Shown: in pieces, positions 24,247 to 35,761 of the stretch
Numbering within the stretch: the stretch's first letter is position 1
How the letters are laid out: each line of letters opens with the position of its first letter
Source of the DNA: Nemania diffusa
Lineage: Eukaryota; Ascomycota; Sordariomycetes; Xylariales; Xylariaceae
Direction of reading: 5' to 3'
NCBI GenBank assembly: GCA_038501195.1
Contig: JBBPUQ010000011.1
Span: 1,054,001 to 1,118,000, forward strand
DNA: 64,000 nt
Program-made: the position numbers and the translations under genes
The notes under the pieces: model-generated
What the model saw: only the letters and a program-made list of their open reading frames with translations
Told to the model about the DNA's origin: nothing
The model's database searches: none

Positions 24247-25315
24247 TTTTCCTGCCTTACAGAGAATTGTAGATATAGGTTAGAAAAGATAATTTCTCGT
24301 TCTTCTTAATGGGAGGTTTGAACTCTTGTATAATGGAGCACCCGCCTTACTTCTTACGCACATCAAGATTTATGAGTGACGACTGAGAAAACTATCACAG
24401 GAACGCCGCAATCAAGTAGTATATCCCAGTTTACGGTCGCCAACAAAGTTTGCTCGGTCGAGTTTATAGGCGAGTATATAGATCAGCTGAGAAAGAACTC
24501 CCCGGTTACTCGGAAACAACATTCCACTAGTCCTAAACGATACTAAACATGTTTCCTTCCTTGTGGTTAAGTTGCCGCCTTCTCTTCTGGTTACCTGTAT
24601 GATAGCATACCTACTCTTTTACAAATATTTCGCTTCCTATGCACCTATAAAACGCTACTGCACCTCATAGGTCTAGTCTACTATTCTAGTTGTAAGATGA
24701 ATACATTTGTGCAAACAGGTTTATATGTTGCGGAGCTTAATTTGATACCGCTATATTGGGTCGGCCAAACGCGTTATATTCATTAATATATTTACCCGTA
24801 CTTACTGAAGCACTTAGGCCTCCATATCCTCGTCGCCCTAGGTTAATACCCATACGACTTATACACTAAGTACATGCCTAGAGAGCGGTATATAGATAGA
24901 AGTAGACTAACAATGATGGCTATAAAACAAAGAACTAGCTGACTTGACATATATGTATATAAGTAAATAACGTTGTTTAAAATAGCTGACATTTTAGTAT
25001 AAAAATTAATTAAAGATATTTATAGCTAATAAAGTATAACAAAAAGTGGTATTTTTATTTTAACGTAAAAAAATAAGCAATGTTTAATATATTAAAAATA
25101 TAATTTAAAGAAAATAAGCTTAAAAGTTTAATATTATTTATAATTAAATTACTAAAATATAACATATATTTATAATAAATATAAATTTAATTATGTTAAA
25201 TTATTATTAATATTGTTATAAATGCTTTGTTTAATATTTTATTATTACTTTTTTATTTCTTTTTTTATATTTCCCTCTTACTCCTTTCTTATTCCTTTCT
25301 TATTTTCTTCTTAGA
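24247..25315. other. Intergenic; AT-rich tract at about 24990-25310
   Basis: No gene was recognised. The last 320 or so bases are strongly AT-rich (runs such as TTTATAATAAATATAAATTT) and resemble the RIP blocks, so a short decayed repeat is likely. The border with normal DNA lies near 25310. Confidence 0.5.
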
Positions 25316-25329
25316 CTAAAGACAGTTGT

Positions 25330-26030
25330 AGCTTTCAGGGACGAAGGGAACTATGAAGACGGGAGTCGAAGCTGAGAATACGAGCGAAGATGTCCCGTTC
25401 CAATTTTTGGACCCAAGATAGTCCCGTGTTGGCTCGCAAAAGGGCAGCAGCGTGACAGAAAAAGTGGTAATCCTGCAGGTTATCAGGAACCTGGGCCATG
25501 AGACCATGGCATGGGAACTAATGAATAGCAGTACCATAACGAGATCCCGGCAAATTTTGGCCGTCGAGGTGAACGCCTACAGCGTCACGATGTAGTCCAA
25601 GCGGTGCAGCAGATTCCATTCCGAGGGCGTCCGCGAGGGCGTGGCTCATACGACTCCTGTCAACGGCATGGCAGACGTTATAACAATGATTATTGTAGAG
25701 CTCTAGGCGGCGGTGGTTTTAATCGTAAACGAGCCATCCTCGAACTTACAACAGCAGGTAGTCAGCCTCTACGCACTTCTTACCTGTGTCAAAGACGAAC
25801 TACAAGGACTTCCCACTTTTATTCCCGAAGCCGTCGCTAGCTATCAATTGCAGAACCGAGCAAACGCATGTTCGATTCATGCCATCAATCCCTACGACCT
25901 CGTGGAGACCCAGATCCAACCGTGATCGACAGCAAGTTCGCAGGTCCGTCTCTGGATGGCCCACCACGCCAACCCTTGGGCAAGGTCGGCGAAGGAAATC
26001 GAGGCTATTCGTTGTATAAGACCTCCTAGT
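25330..26030 (+). pseudogene. Coding-like debris with Arg/Gly-rich stretch
   Basis: One plus-strand frame gives FRDEGNYEDGSRS near 25335, EIPANFGRRGERLQRHDV near 25545 and FRGRPRGRGSYDS near 25620, separated by stop codons. A second frame is open over 25713-25925. The Arg/Gly-rich stretch resembles RNA-binding tails or retroelement Gag proteins, but no domain can be named. Base composition is normal, so the decay is not of the extreme RIP type. No start or intron model keeps it open. I regard it as a broken gene or transposon fragment. Confidence 0.3.
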
Positions 26031-26164
26031 ACCGCCTTGGTAGTGGCAACAGCGTGAAATGATATTCATATTCGCAGCAATTTTCCAATAGATCAAATCC
26101 TCTGAAGATTTTATCACCTCTGCAGCCTGAATGAGAACCCACGATTTAGTTGTAGTATATTTTT

Positions 26165-26659
26165 CTAGAGCTTAACTTCAGCGGCTCCGTTCGCCGCCTC
26201 CTCTTGTCGTTTTGGCTCGAATCCTAATTCCGAAACTTCGCCGCGTTTCCATGTGTAAATCTCTTCTCCTTTCTCCTCAACTTTATATTCTAAGCGCTTG
26301 TTACCGAAATTTATCATTTGAGGGTTTATGTACCTAGACCCCGGCCTAATACAGTATGCCTTTTTATCTCCAAGCTGCCTCGCGACTATATCCTGCAGAT
26401 CTTCTGGCCCATATATGTTAAGCGTATATCGTTTGGTGCTCAAAGCAGGCTTTACAAGGCTAAATTCGAGGTCCTTTAACTTGTCCGCTATAGGAATCAG
26501 ACATGTTTGAATACGGAAAGACACAAATCCTCTCCAATCGTCGTCTAATAATATCTAAGTATAGTTAGAAAATTAAAAAGGTAAAAGTTTCATGTCCGCC
26601 TGCATACTTACGCAGCCGTAGCAAATCATACTAGTAGGCTCAGTATTTGCTGTAGACAT
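26165..26659 (-). CDS. Hypothetical protein, 145 aa
   Basis: Two exons, 26659-26612 and 26554-26165. The 57-nt intron has donor GTAAGT, branch TTCTAACTAT and acceptor CTTAG. The product starts MSTANTEPTSMICYGC, continues ILLDDDWRGFVSFRIQT and ends with an acidic, Gln/Ala-rich tail (KRQEEAANGAAEVKL). Central features are a mixed alpha/beta segment (RYTLNIYGPEDLQDIVARQL, CIRPGSRYINP) and no signal peptide or membrane helix. The good splice signals and even composition argue for a real gene despite its gene-poor surroundings. I know no homologous family. Confidence 0.55.
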
Positions 26660-27949
26660 AGCGAAGGTTGCTCTGAGTAACTCAGACGGGCCTGTGACTT
26701 CTTTTAATTCAACGTAATCTATCTATGCTCCAATGTTATCAGTCTACTATTCCTGAAAGGCAATATGACACAAGTAGAGGTAGGGGATCAGCTCACTCTT
26801 TTGTCTCCCTATTGTTAAGTGGAAGACGGCACATAGCAATAATACATCGACTTAGGCAAGATGTAGGAGCCGGTAACAAAGAGACATGTCTAAAAGCGTG
26901 CACAAAGTAAGAAAAGCTATATATGACAGTATGGGAGAGCGTGCGGGGAAACTGAAAGAATCGAGGTCCTAAATTTCTATTTGAAAATAGATTGCCATCT
27001 AAGTGTTTTTTTCGTTTGTGACCTGTCATGTTGAGCTGTAGGATTGGCTAGAATTAGTTGAGACAAGGGATTTAAAGCCTGATGTGAGCGCGTTTCGTTT
27101 AGCCTCCTTTCAGGAGCAAGGGGTGAAGATGATAGGAGTTGAAGGGACTATAAGTACTATAGAAGTGTGCCACTATATTTCCAACCCCTTAACTACCCTT
27201 GCTTTGTCGCAAACTCTACGAACTTATTACAATATTGACTATATATTAGCGCGTCTTCTATTTTTTCGTTTTATTTTTACTCGAGTTATACCCTGGAGGA
27301 ACAGACAAGGTAAGGTAGCAACAGAGTGAAAGGTAAGATTATTTGTGCCATAATAAATTGCATACTAAAGTTGTTGGCTTCACAATCTTGTCTATTAGAC
27401 TGGGCTGACGACTTTTACGCTCTACATCTCGGATGTTTTTAATGGAAATACGAGTGTTCCGGTGTGTCTAGGGGAAGTTCACATTCTCAAAGGTCTTCAG
27501 GTCGATATTAATAGATCGCTTGCAGTGGTGAGCACGACTAACATCACCAAGTATAGCGTGGTAAGGTCCCTTAGGAAAACTGTTACATGAAGGGGGACTG
27601 TTTAAAATTTACTCTAGTGATGTAGTGTTCCTTTGATATTTCTGGATCTAGGCTTCTCTAGCTGAGGCTTGATGATTTAGTGATAAGGGGTAGGGAAGCA
27701 TGTTGGTCTTTCCTCTTTTCTCATGTGAGTCTTGTAGTACCTACCCCAAATGGCGGCTCATGAGGTTGCTAGGAATATGGCTGAGTGATATGATATGGCT
27801 ATGGACAGAATAAATTCTGAATGCTGCCAATTCCACGATGGACAAGAGGGGGAGAGGACCGACTATGATAATACCATACAAATATAGCGACTTACTATAA
27901 GTGCCAACGGCTGACAATTGGGCATCAAGCATGTGATAATATACAAGCT
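26660..27949. other. Gene-poor stretch with short open frames only
   Basis: The open stretches here (for example 27084-27329 plus, 27741-27956 minus) are below 85 codons, lack splice-supported extensions and resemble nothing known. No RNA gene or clear repeat was found. Confidence 0.5.
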
Positions 27950-29160
27950 GAAGCATAGCAAACGACCATTCAATTCGGCGGCTCAGTGTCCAAGCCGAGG
28001 GTCGATCTGGGTTGTCAGATGGGCCACGCGGTTATCTGCATGACATGAAGCCTGAGACACCTCTAGGTATTCCATGTGCAACATCGAGCAGCCACTGATA
28101 TTGACATATTCTTCAAGGAAATATCGGGGAAAGCGTCCATACCCCTCTCAGATCACAGAGCCAGACAATATTCCCCCGCCTGTTGGCAAACGTGACCGGG
28201 GGGTGTATAAGACGGCGTTGAAGTCGCTATCCGGGTCAGATTAGTCAGTGCAGATGACGTAGTGCACTGCGGCAATGCGGCAATGCGCGCCTACTAAATA
28301 AGGTCATGGCATCGGAATTCTTATATAATCTCGGATATCTAGATCGAAGATGAGATGACGGATCCCGACGTGCTTGGGGTTATATCATCAAGGGGGCGTC
28401 GACCCATGCATACCACCCTCCTTGAGTATACCGTAGAGGTATGCATGCATTTCTTGTAATGGGGAGCAGAGAGTTCGCGCAGCATTTCTTGGCCTTGGAT
28501 AATAATTAGGATCTGATGTGAGATGCCAAACTTGGCCAATGGTCATCAAATGAATCGATCGTAGAAATTGAAACCTTCAAGACTTCATTTGCATGTTACT
28601 CCATATTGTGTGTGGCCTTTGAGGAAGCTCAAGAGGGGTCACGATTGTGCGACGACGTAAAGTTGTACCTCCGGATGGTATTAAGAACTAGTCAATTCTT
28701 GTCCATGCGCGTCTGGCAGGTTTGTCAAATGTAACGACGGTCAGCAGTCTTAGTCGAGACCATAGTTATGACCGTTGCGATCACGAGGGAGATTAGGTAG
28801 TTATCCAGACATTCTCACGTGCTCCCGGTTATTGCGAATGTCGCAAGTTCGGAGCGCCTTTCCTGTATAATCTCGGTCATGGCCTGGCAGTTCTTTCTGG
28901 GCTGATACTCACGACGATGAAACGAGGGACTATCTAAGGTGCATGGGTGTTGGGATCCGGCTTACATGTCGTTATCGGGGCGCATGAGGAGACGGTTCTC
29001 GGTATACCAGTAGATGCAGCCGGGTGCCGGGGCGAAAATGTCCCTATCCTCGCTTGGACTTGCAATGACTCCTGGTGTATCTAGTGCGTGATACACACCT
29101 ATGAGGTCAATTGGAAGAAGAGTCCCGCCTGAGCAACCGGTCACTTTCATCATTCGCTGG
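27950..29160 (-). pseudogene. Possible decayed gene, unidentified
   Basis: The minus strand shows protein-like pieces in changing frames: LIGVYHALDTPGVIASPSED near 29110-29050 followed by APGCIYWYTENRLLMRPDND, then QGGWYAWVDAP near 28420, HVGIRHLIFDLDIRDYIRI near 28365-28320, and YFLEEYVNISGCSMLHMEYL near 28115-28060. Stops and frame changes separate them and no intron set joins them. Composition is not AT-rich. This could be a disabled gene or wishful reading of random frames. I cannot name a family. Confidence 0.22.
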
Positions 29161-31346
29161 GCTCAGCACGGTTAGACTAGTCTGGTGTAGTCATAGTACG
29201 CAACTTGTATGTAGAACATATGTAGAACAGGGGCATTTGATTCATAATCCGCAACGTAGGTACACGCATCGGGGGTGTCTATCTATGTAGTTTCGGTTGC
29301 GTAGATGGTGTCTGTTCCGTCGGGGTAGACAACAAAAGAAAAGAAAAAAGGATCATATAAATCAAAGGAACAAGTACGTAGACTAGCAGGGCTATATTAT
29401 GAGGCCAAAATCGCGACTAGCCGGAGAAGCAGGCAAGAAAAGTGCAAGCCTTACCTTTGGTATGCACCTATATACATACCATCTATGCGACTTAGATAAT
29501 GTAGGTGCTATGTGGTTGGACAAAGCAGGCTCTGTCGGGTATTTCCTCGGTATGCAGGACGCTGTATAGTCAGTAGGTACCTACCTAAGCAAACGGGGGG
29601 AAGTATACAGAGTATTACGTACATACCTCCAAGTACATTCACTTTCGCTAAAGGTACCCATTTCCGATCGTAGGAGTTCAACCCAGTACCTATTGGATAG
29701 TGATGATCCGAACAAGTTGTAATGGCCATCCTCCATTCTCGTATAGACATGCAAATACTCTGTACGTACTAGGTACGGGTCGATGAGCTAGGTAAATTCC
29801 AAGTTTCCAGAGCCGTACCTCACCTGCAATATGCAGCGTTGTATATCGGGGATATAAATAATCTGGATGGGTTTGACTGCAGAGACGATTGCTTCCATTT
29901 ATGGCCGAAAGAGGGAATCATGGTACCTACAAGGTCTTCTATAAGCCTAGGTACCTATCTACATCAAATCCAAGCAGAGATAGTGCTTGTTGCCACTTTT
30001 CCTATCTCTTACAAGTTTCTGTATGTATGTACCTCCTCCCTACATTGACCCTCTACTCTATTCGGCATGTACAACCTACAGCTCTACCTACTTAGAGAAT
30101 TCGCCCAGGCTAAGCTAAGCAGGAGGTATTGAACTGGACCGATTAGGTAAGGTTTAGTCTAGTCTAGTTGTGAACACCCAAAATTAAACTTTATTTGTTT
30201 ACCTAAGGCATGTAGATGACCTACCTATCTCCACATAACCTACGACTAAAGTACCTACTTAGAATACCTCTTCCCTCTTCCCGACCTTACCTCCTACCTA
30301 CATATATACATACCTGGTAATATGTATCAAATAATGATGGGTTCTTTTCGGTATAATAAGGCTAGTCAAACTACCTGGTAGCGTAGTACATTATGTGCGT
30401 TTTATGTGAGGTAGGTATTCATTGTAGGTAGGTATCTACGTAGGAGGAGGTAGGGAGGAGGTAGGTTAGGTATGCAGTAGACCTACATTCCAGTGCTTCC
30501 TTACAGTTAGGTAGGTACTTGTAACGTCTGAAGAAGTACTTGGGTCCCCACCAAAGCGCAGAGGCAGGCTAAGTAAATTTTCATAGACCCGCGACCACAA
30601 TCACAATCCATGGAACCCTCCATATTGGATTCCACATCCACCATCCATACTCTGTACCCACATCCACCTCTCCTCCTCCTCTCGCTCCTCTTCCCTGCAC
30701 CTACCCACCCCCCACCAACTGACTGCCCACCACTGCCCTCCCACTATTATCAGACACTAGAACCTAGCAATCATGTTTCGGTAGTCTGGCGTTGGGAGCC
30801 CTTCCTTTCCTTTCACGAATCTATTCCGGCCGTCCTCCAAAGCTTATTCCAGGCCGTCGTTCGTGGCAACCTCTACTTTTATCGTCGGCTGCCCTGGTTA
30901 CCGTTTATTTGGCCATTGCTGTGCAACCCGCCACGAGTCGCCTGACCTAGGTAGTTTTTAGTCGGTAGGTCCCGCACCCAAATGGACCCCTCCAAGCACG
31001 ACTATACACTATACATACATACGTCCGTACAATCGTACATACAGCTCCTACAACCAAACCTCCTGCCACTCATACAACCTTGATTAGCAGCACGAACCTC
31101 AGCTCATTCTAGATAGGTACACTATTACGAATACCACTGTGTCACCACGGGTATCTATGTGCGCTCCTGTTGCGACAGCTTCAATTTAACCCACGCCTGG
31201 TCTTTGCTCCTCTGCTCTTTTCACCTGCGCCGGCCAACAACGAACCGTCTTCGATACAAGCCCTACTGCGGCGGATCTAGTCTACCTCCTCCTCCTCCCC
31301 TCCTCGCCCACCTTCCCAGTCTCTCGAATTGTGACTGTTACCTACC
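29161..31346. other. Intergenic / transportin promoter region, TACCTA/TAGGTA-rich
   Basis: TACCTA, TAGGTA, GGTACC and longer GTAGGTAGGTA words recur throughout 29460-30560 and again near 30950. The last 300 bp are pyrimidine-rich, as is usual upstream of fungal housekeeping genes. The open frame at 30610-30945 is proline-rich translation of this pyrimidine-rich leader and is not a gene. Confidence 0.5.
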
Positions 31347-34300
31347 ATGGATTGGCACCCGATACCCGAGTCCCTGAGCCAGCTGGCTGCTTGTCTCAAG
31401 GATTCTCTCAGCGGCTTCAATAAGGTCGCCCAAAAGCAAGCCGAGACTGTGAGAGCTCCTCCGTGTCCCCCGTCCTGACCTGCCCCGTCCCGTCTTGTCC
31501 GACCCCCGTAGCCGGCGCCTGCGACCGATCACACCCCTTCTTGTGTATCATAAGCTAACTAGCCGTTTCCCTCGCCGCAGATGCTCGAACAAGCCAAATC
31601 TTCACCCGATATTAACAACTATCTTGTCTATCTCTTTTCCAGCCAAGATGCCCCAGCTGGCTTACAATGTTCCCCCCAAGACTATTACCTTGTGCGGTCC
31701 GCTGCTGCCATCATGCTGAAGAACAATGTCAAATCACCTAGCAAGCCTATTCCGGATGCTAGTCTCGCATTGATCAAGATGGCTGTACCAATTGGACTAC
31801 AGGATAAGAACTCGCAGATGCGCAATTATGCCGGCAACATTGCCACTGAGTTGATCCGCCGTGGTGGTCTCCTGAGCTGGCCGGAGCTGCTACCAGAGCT
31901 CCTGAAAATGTTCACCAATGAGTCGGGCCAAGTGTCAAATGAGGGTCAAGAGGGCGCAATGGCGGCCATGGCAAAAATTTGTGAGGATAATACAAAAATG
32001 TTGGAGCGCGAGGTCAATGGGCAGCGACCACTAAACTTTATCCTTCCCAAACTCATCCAGGCGACCAAGAGCCCACTCCCAAAAGTTCGTACCTATGCCC
32101 TAACCGCCGTCAACGTTTTCACACCTCGCAAGTCCCAGGCCATGCTGAATTCTATTGATGACCTACTACAAAATCTATTCAATCTTGCTACCGACTCAAG
32201 CAATGAGGTTCGAAGACAGGTCTGCCGTGCTTTTGTCCAGCTTGTCGAGACGCGCCCCGATAAACTGCAGCCTCATCTCGCTGGTCTTGTCGACTATATT
32301 CTTACACAGCAACAAGGTGATGACGAGGACTTGGCTTGCGATGCTGCCGAGTTCTGGCTAGCCGTGGGTGAACACGAGAGCTTATGGGAATCGCTAACTC
32401 CATACATTGGGAAGATCATCCCTGTTCTTCTCGAGTGTATGGTTTATAGTGGTGACGAGATTGCCCTGCTAGGAGGCGCTTCTGACGACGAAGATGAGGA
32501 AGACCGAGAAGAGGATATAAAGCCACAGTTTGCCAAAAAGAATTTGGCTAGAACAGCCAACGGAGCCGCATCGGCTGACCCCGCACAGAATGGAAACGCC
32601 TACCAAAAATTAGCAAGCATGGAGGACGAGTTGGAAGAGGGCGAGATCGACGATTATGATGAAGGGGACGATGAAAACCCCGACGACCGCTGGACCCTCC
32701 GGAAGTGCTCTGCGGCCGCGTTGGACGTATTTGCCCGAGACTTTCGAGATCCTGTTTTTGAGAGCATCCTTCCTTACTTAACCACGAATCTCAAGCACGG
32801 TGAATGGCCTTACCGAGAGGCCGCAGTCCTAGCTTTGGGTGCTGTCGCTGAAGGCTGTATTGCAGTCATCACACCTCATTTACCTGAACTGGTTTCGTAC
32901 CTCTTCTCCCTCCTAAATGATGCCGAGCCTGTTGTTCGACAAATCACATGTTGGACTCTCGGCCGTTACTCCGCATGGGCTGCGGAGCTTTCTGACCCGG
33001 GCCAGCGGCAGCAATACTTCGAGCCCATGATGGAAGGTATTCTAACAAAGATGCTGGATCGGAATAAGAAAGTTCAGGAAGCCGGGGCTTCTGCATTCGC
33101 AAACCTTGAGGAAAAAGCAGGGAAGCGACTTGAGCCCTATAGTCTTCCCATTATTCAGCAGTACGTCCGATGCTTCAAGAAGTACAAGGACCGGAACATT
33201 TTCATCCTTTACGATTGTGTACAAACATTGGCTGAAAATATTGGCCCGGTCCTAGCACGGCCCGATCTCGCCAACGAGCTCATGCCTGCACTCATAGAAC
33301 GATGGAACAAAGCTGCGAACGATTCGCGGGAATTGTTTCCGTTGTTAGAGTGTCTCTCTTACGTTGCAATGGCCATGAATGATGCATTCACTCCCTATTC
33401 GCCGCCAATCTTTGGCCGCTGTGTCAATATAATTCATCAAAATCTAGAGGCGTCTCTAGCGCATGCTAATAACCCAGCCCTGGATGCTCCTAACAGAGAT
33501 TTCCTAGTTACAAGCCTGGACCTTCTAAGCGCTATTATTCAAGCTCTGGACACGGCGAAGTCGGCAAAACTGGTTCAAGAATCACAGCCTGCCTTCTTTG
33601 AACTCATAATTCTCTGTATGGAAGATCCCTCAAATGAAGTGCGACAATCGGCCTATGCACTTCTTGGCGACTGTGCGAAGTATGTTTATGGCCAATTGAA
33701 ACCTTCTTTACCAAAAATTTTCCCAGTCCTCCTGAAACAGTTAGATTTCGACAATATCTTGGACGAGGAGGCCGAAAGCGGATTCAGTGTCGTTAATAAT
33801 GCGTGTTGGTCTGCCGGAGAAATTGCTATTCAGCATAAGTCGGAAATGGCTCCATATATACCAGACTTATTTCAACGCTTCGTGGATATTGTCGGCAATC
33901 CAGGCATCCCGAAAGGCGTTACTGAAAATGCCGCCATTGCTTTGGGCCGTCTGGGGCTCGGTAACGCCGAACTTCTGGCACCCCATCTCGCGAATTTCGC
34001 AGAAGATTTCCTAGCCTCTATGGATGAGGTTGATCTTACGGATGAGAAGGCCACGGCCTTCCGGGGTTTCACTCTTATTGTGGAGAAGAATCCCATGGCT
34101 ATGGAAAAGTCATTATTGCATTTCTTCACAGCTATTGCTCGGTATCGGGACATGAGGCTTCGCAGTCAGAACAAGACTGATCTCCATGAGGATTTTCAGA
34201 AGGTGCGCATTACACATGAAAGATCCGCCCCTTTGAAGAAAGTAGCTAACTGGTATATCAGACAATCGGCATTTATCGTCAAATAATCCCCCAATTCGAC

Positions 34301-34363
34301 CAGTTTTTTAGCCAGCTGCAAACTCAAGATCAAGAGGCATTGAGATCTACGTACTCGTTCTAA
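31347..34363 (+). CDS. KAP104: Transportin (karyopherin beta-2, Kap104-type)
   Basis: Nuclear import receptor for PY-NLS cargoes such as hnRNP-type RNA-binding proteins, acting at the nuclear pore with Ran-GTP (family knowledge). Three exons: 31347-31448, 31581-34202 and 34262-34363, giving 941 aa, the usual length. Exon 1 encodes MDWHPIPESLSQLAACLKDS, the standard N-terminus. The 132-nt intron 1 has GTGAGA, a GCTAAC branch and GCAG. Exon 3 restores the conserved C-terminus (FFSQLQTQDQEALRSTYSF); without splicing (donor GTGCGC, branch AGCTAAC, acceptor ATCAG) the frame ends early at 34286 with an unrelated tail. HEAT repeats run throughout. The acidic loop (SDDEDEEDREED, then ELEEGEIDDYDEGDDENPDD, residues about 330-400) matches the H8 loop that couples Ran binding to cargo release. 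Confidence 0.93.
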
Positions 34364-35761
34364 ATCAAGATTCGGGATAGGGCACTGAAACGCCGCTTTA
34401 ATTCTCACAAGTCTTGCCCTAGCTAGGGGTCTGTTCTCCCTGGGCCTCCAATGCCACGAGCCCACTGGTTGGCTTTGGCTTCTGTGTCTCTACTTTGAGG
34501 TTTGTCGCGAGTATGATGTCGCCCACGTCCCATTGGCGTGAATCTAGTGGGCCAAAATCTTGCAACACCACACAAGCAGGCGTCAGCGACTAGTACCCTG
34601 GAGCAGCTCTCAAAGCGATACCTATTGGGAGGCACTGCTGAGCGGCCTCCTATGCTGGAGATGACTTATCTCGAGCTCTGTTATAGAGGATGGATGGATC
34701 AACGGAGTTTATGTGAACGGGATGATGGAACTCGATTTGTCCAACGGGAAATGTAGTGGTTATTGTGAAGTGAATTCACAGTGGGATGAATGGATGAAAG
34801 TTATGAATCTAGGGGTGGGAGGGCGCACAAAACAAAACGAACGTTGTATGTTGGTCTGCACTCCCCGGCATGGATTTCGCATAGGTGGGAAGTTTAAAAA
34901 AACACATCAGTAGATAGATACCTTTGATACCTAGGATGAGAGGGGCACTTAGGACCGACTAGACGGATAGTGCATTCATTCAACCCCTCACAAAATGTAG
35001 ATAGCTTTTCCTTTCTCCGTCTCTCACACGCCTGCCTACCTACCTACCTACCTACCTTACTACCATTATTACGATCATCACGAATGTGGAGTTATGCGGC
35101 GATGGCCATGCTTGTACTATGGCGCGATTCAAAGGGAAGTACCGAGGGCAATGCATCAGGCTGGGTGAGTAGGTAATCGATTGGAGATATTGCATGACGA
35201 AAAGCAGCTGGGAAATAATGCAGTAGACAAGTCGTGGAGCTACCGGCTAACATAATTATTTATCGAGCATTGCGTTATGCTACGGGTGGGGATAGAGTAG
35301 TGATACTGTATTTAGCTACAATTTGTAAGTTCTGGAAAGCGGAAAACGAGGCAGACGGGAGGTAGTCGAAGGGCTAGACAGATAGGCAGTGAGCAGACTC
35401 TATCTAGCTTCGTGGTTTAATGAACAAGTATATAGATATACGGGCTTCTTAGTCTTGCGATTTGGGACTTGAGCTTCTGCAGGTTCTTGCTACTGACTAC
35501 CTGGGTATATATATCAATACGTCGATATACGACGAGTGGATTCGAGTTGATTCCGATTGCTTTCCACTTCTTCTCAAGTTCTAAGTGAAGTACACGCGAC
35601 GCCTCTAGAGCGTAAGCTGGTTATACCATGCATGCGGGTTGCGCTGCAGGAACCAAAATATCCCAGCCAAGCACCATGAATAGCAAAGGCACATGTAAGT
35701 AGATCATAATTTTCCCAAGGATAATTTTTTTCTGTGGTTTACAATGTCCTCGGTTTTTTTT
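34364..35761. other. Intergenic between convergent genes
   Basis: 3' flanks of the transportin gene and the CID-protein gene. It contains a CTAC microsatellite at 35034-35058. No coding or RNA gene was recognised; the short open frames here lack support. Confidence 0.6.
35034..35058. repeat. (CTAC)n microsatellite
   Basis: About six uninterrupted CTAC units. Confidence 0.8.

Noticed and set aside
30610..30945. 111-codon Pro/Leu-rich open frame upstream of transportin
   Set aside because: Translation of a pyrimidine-rich leader; no splice-supported continuation and no known motif.
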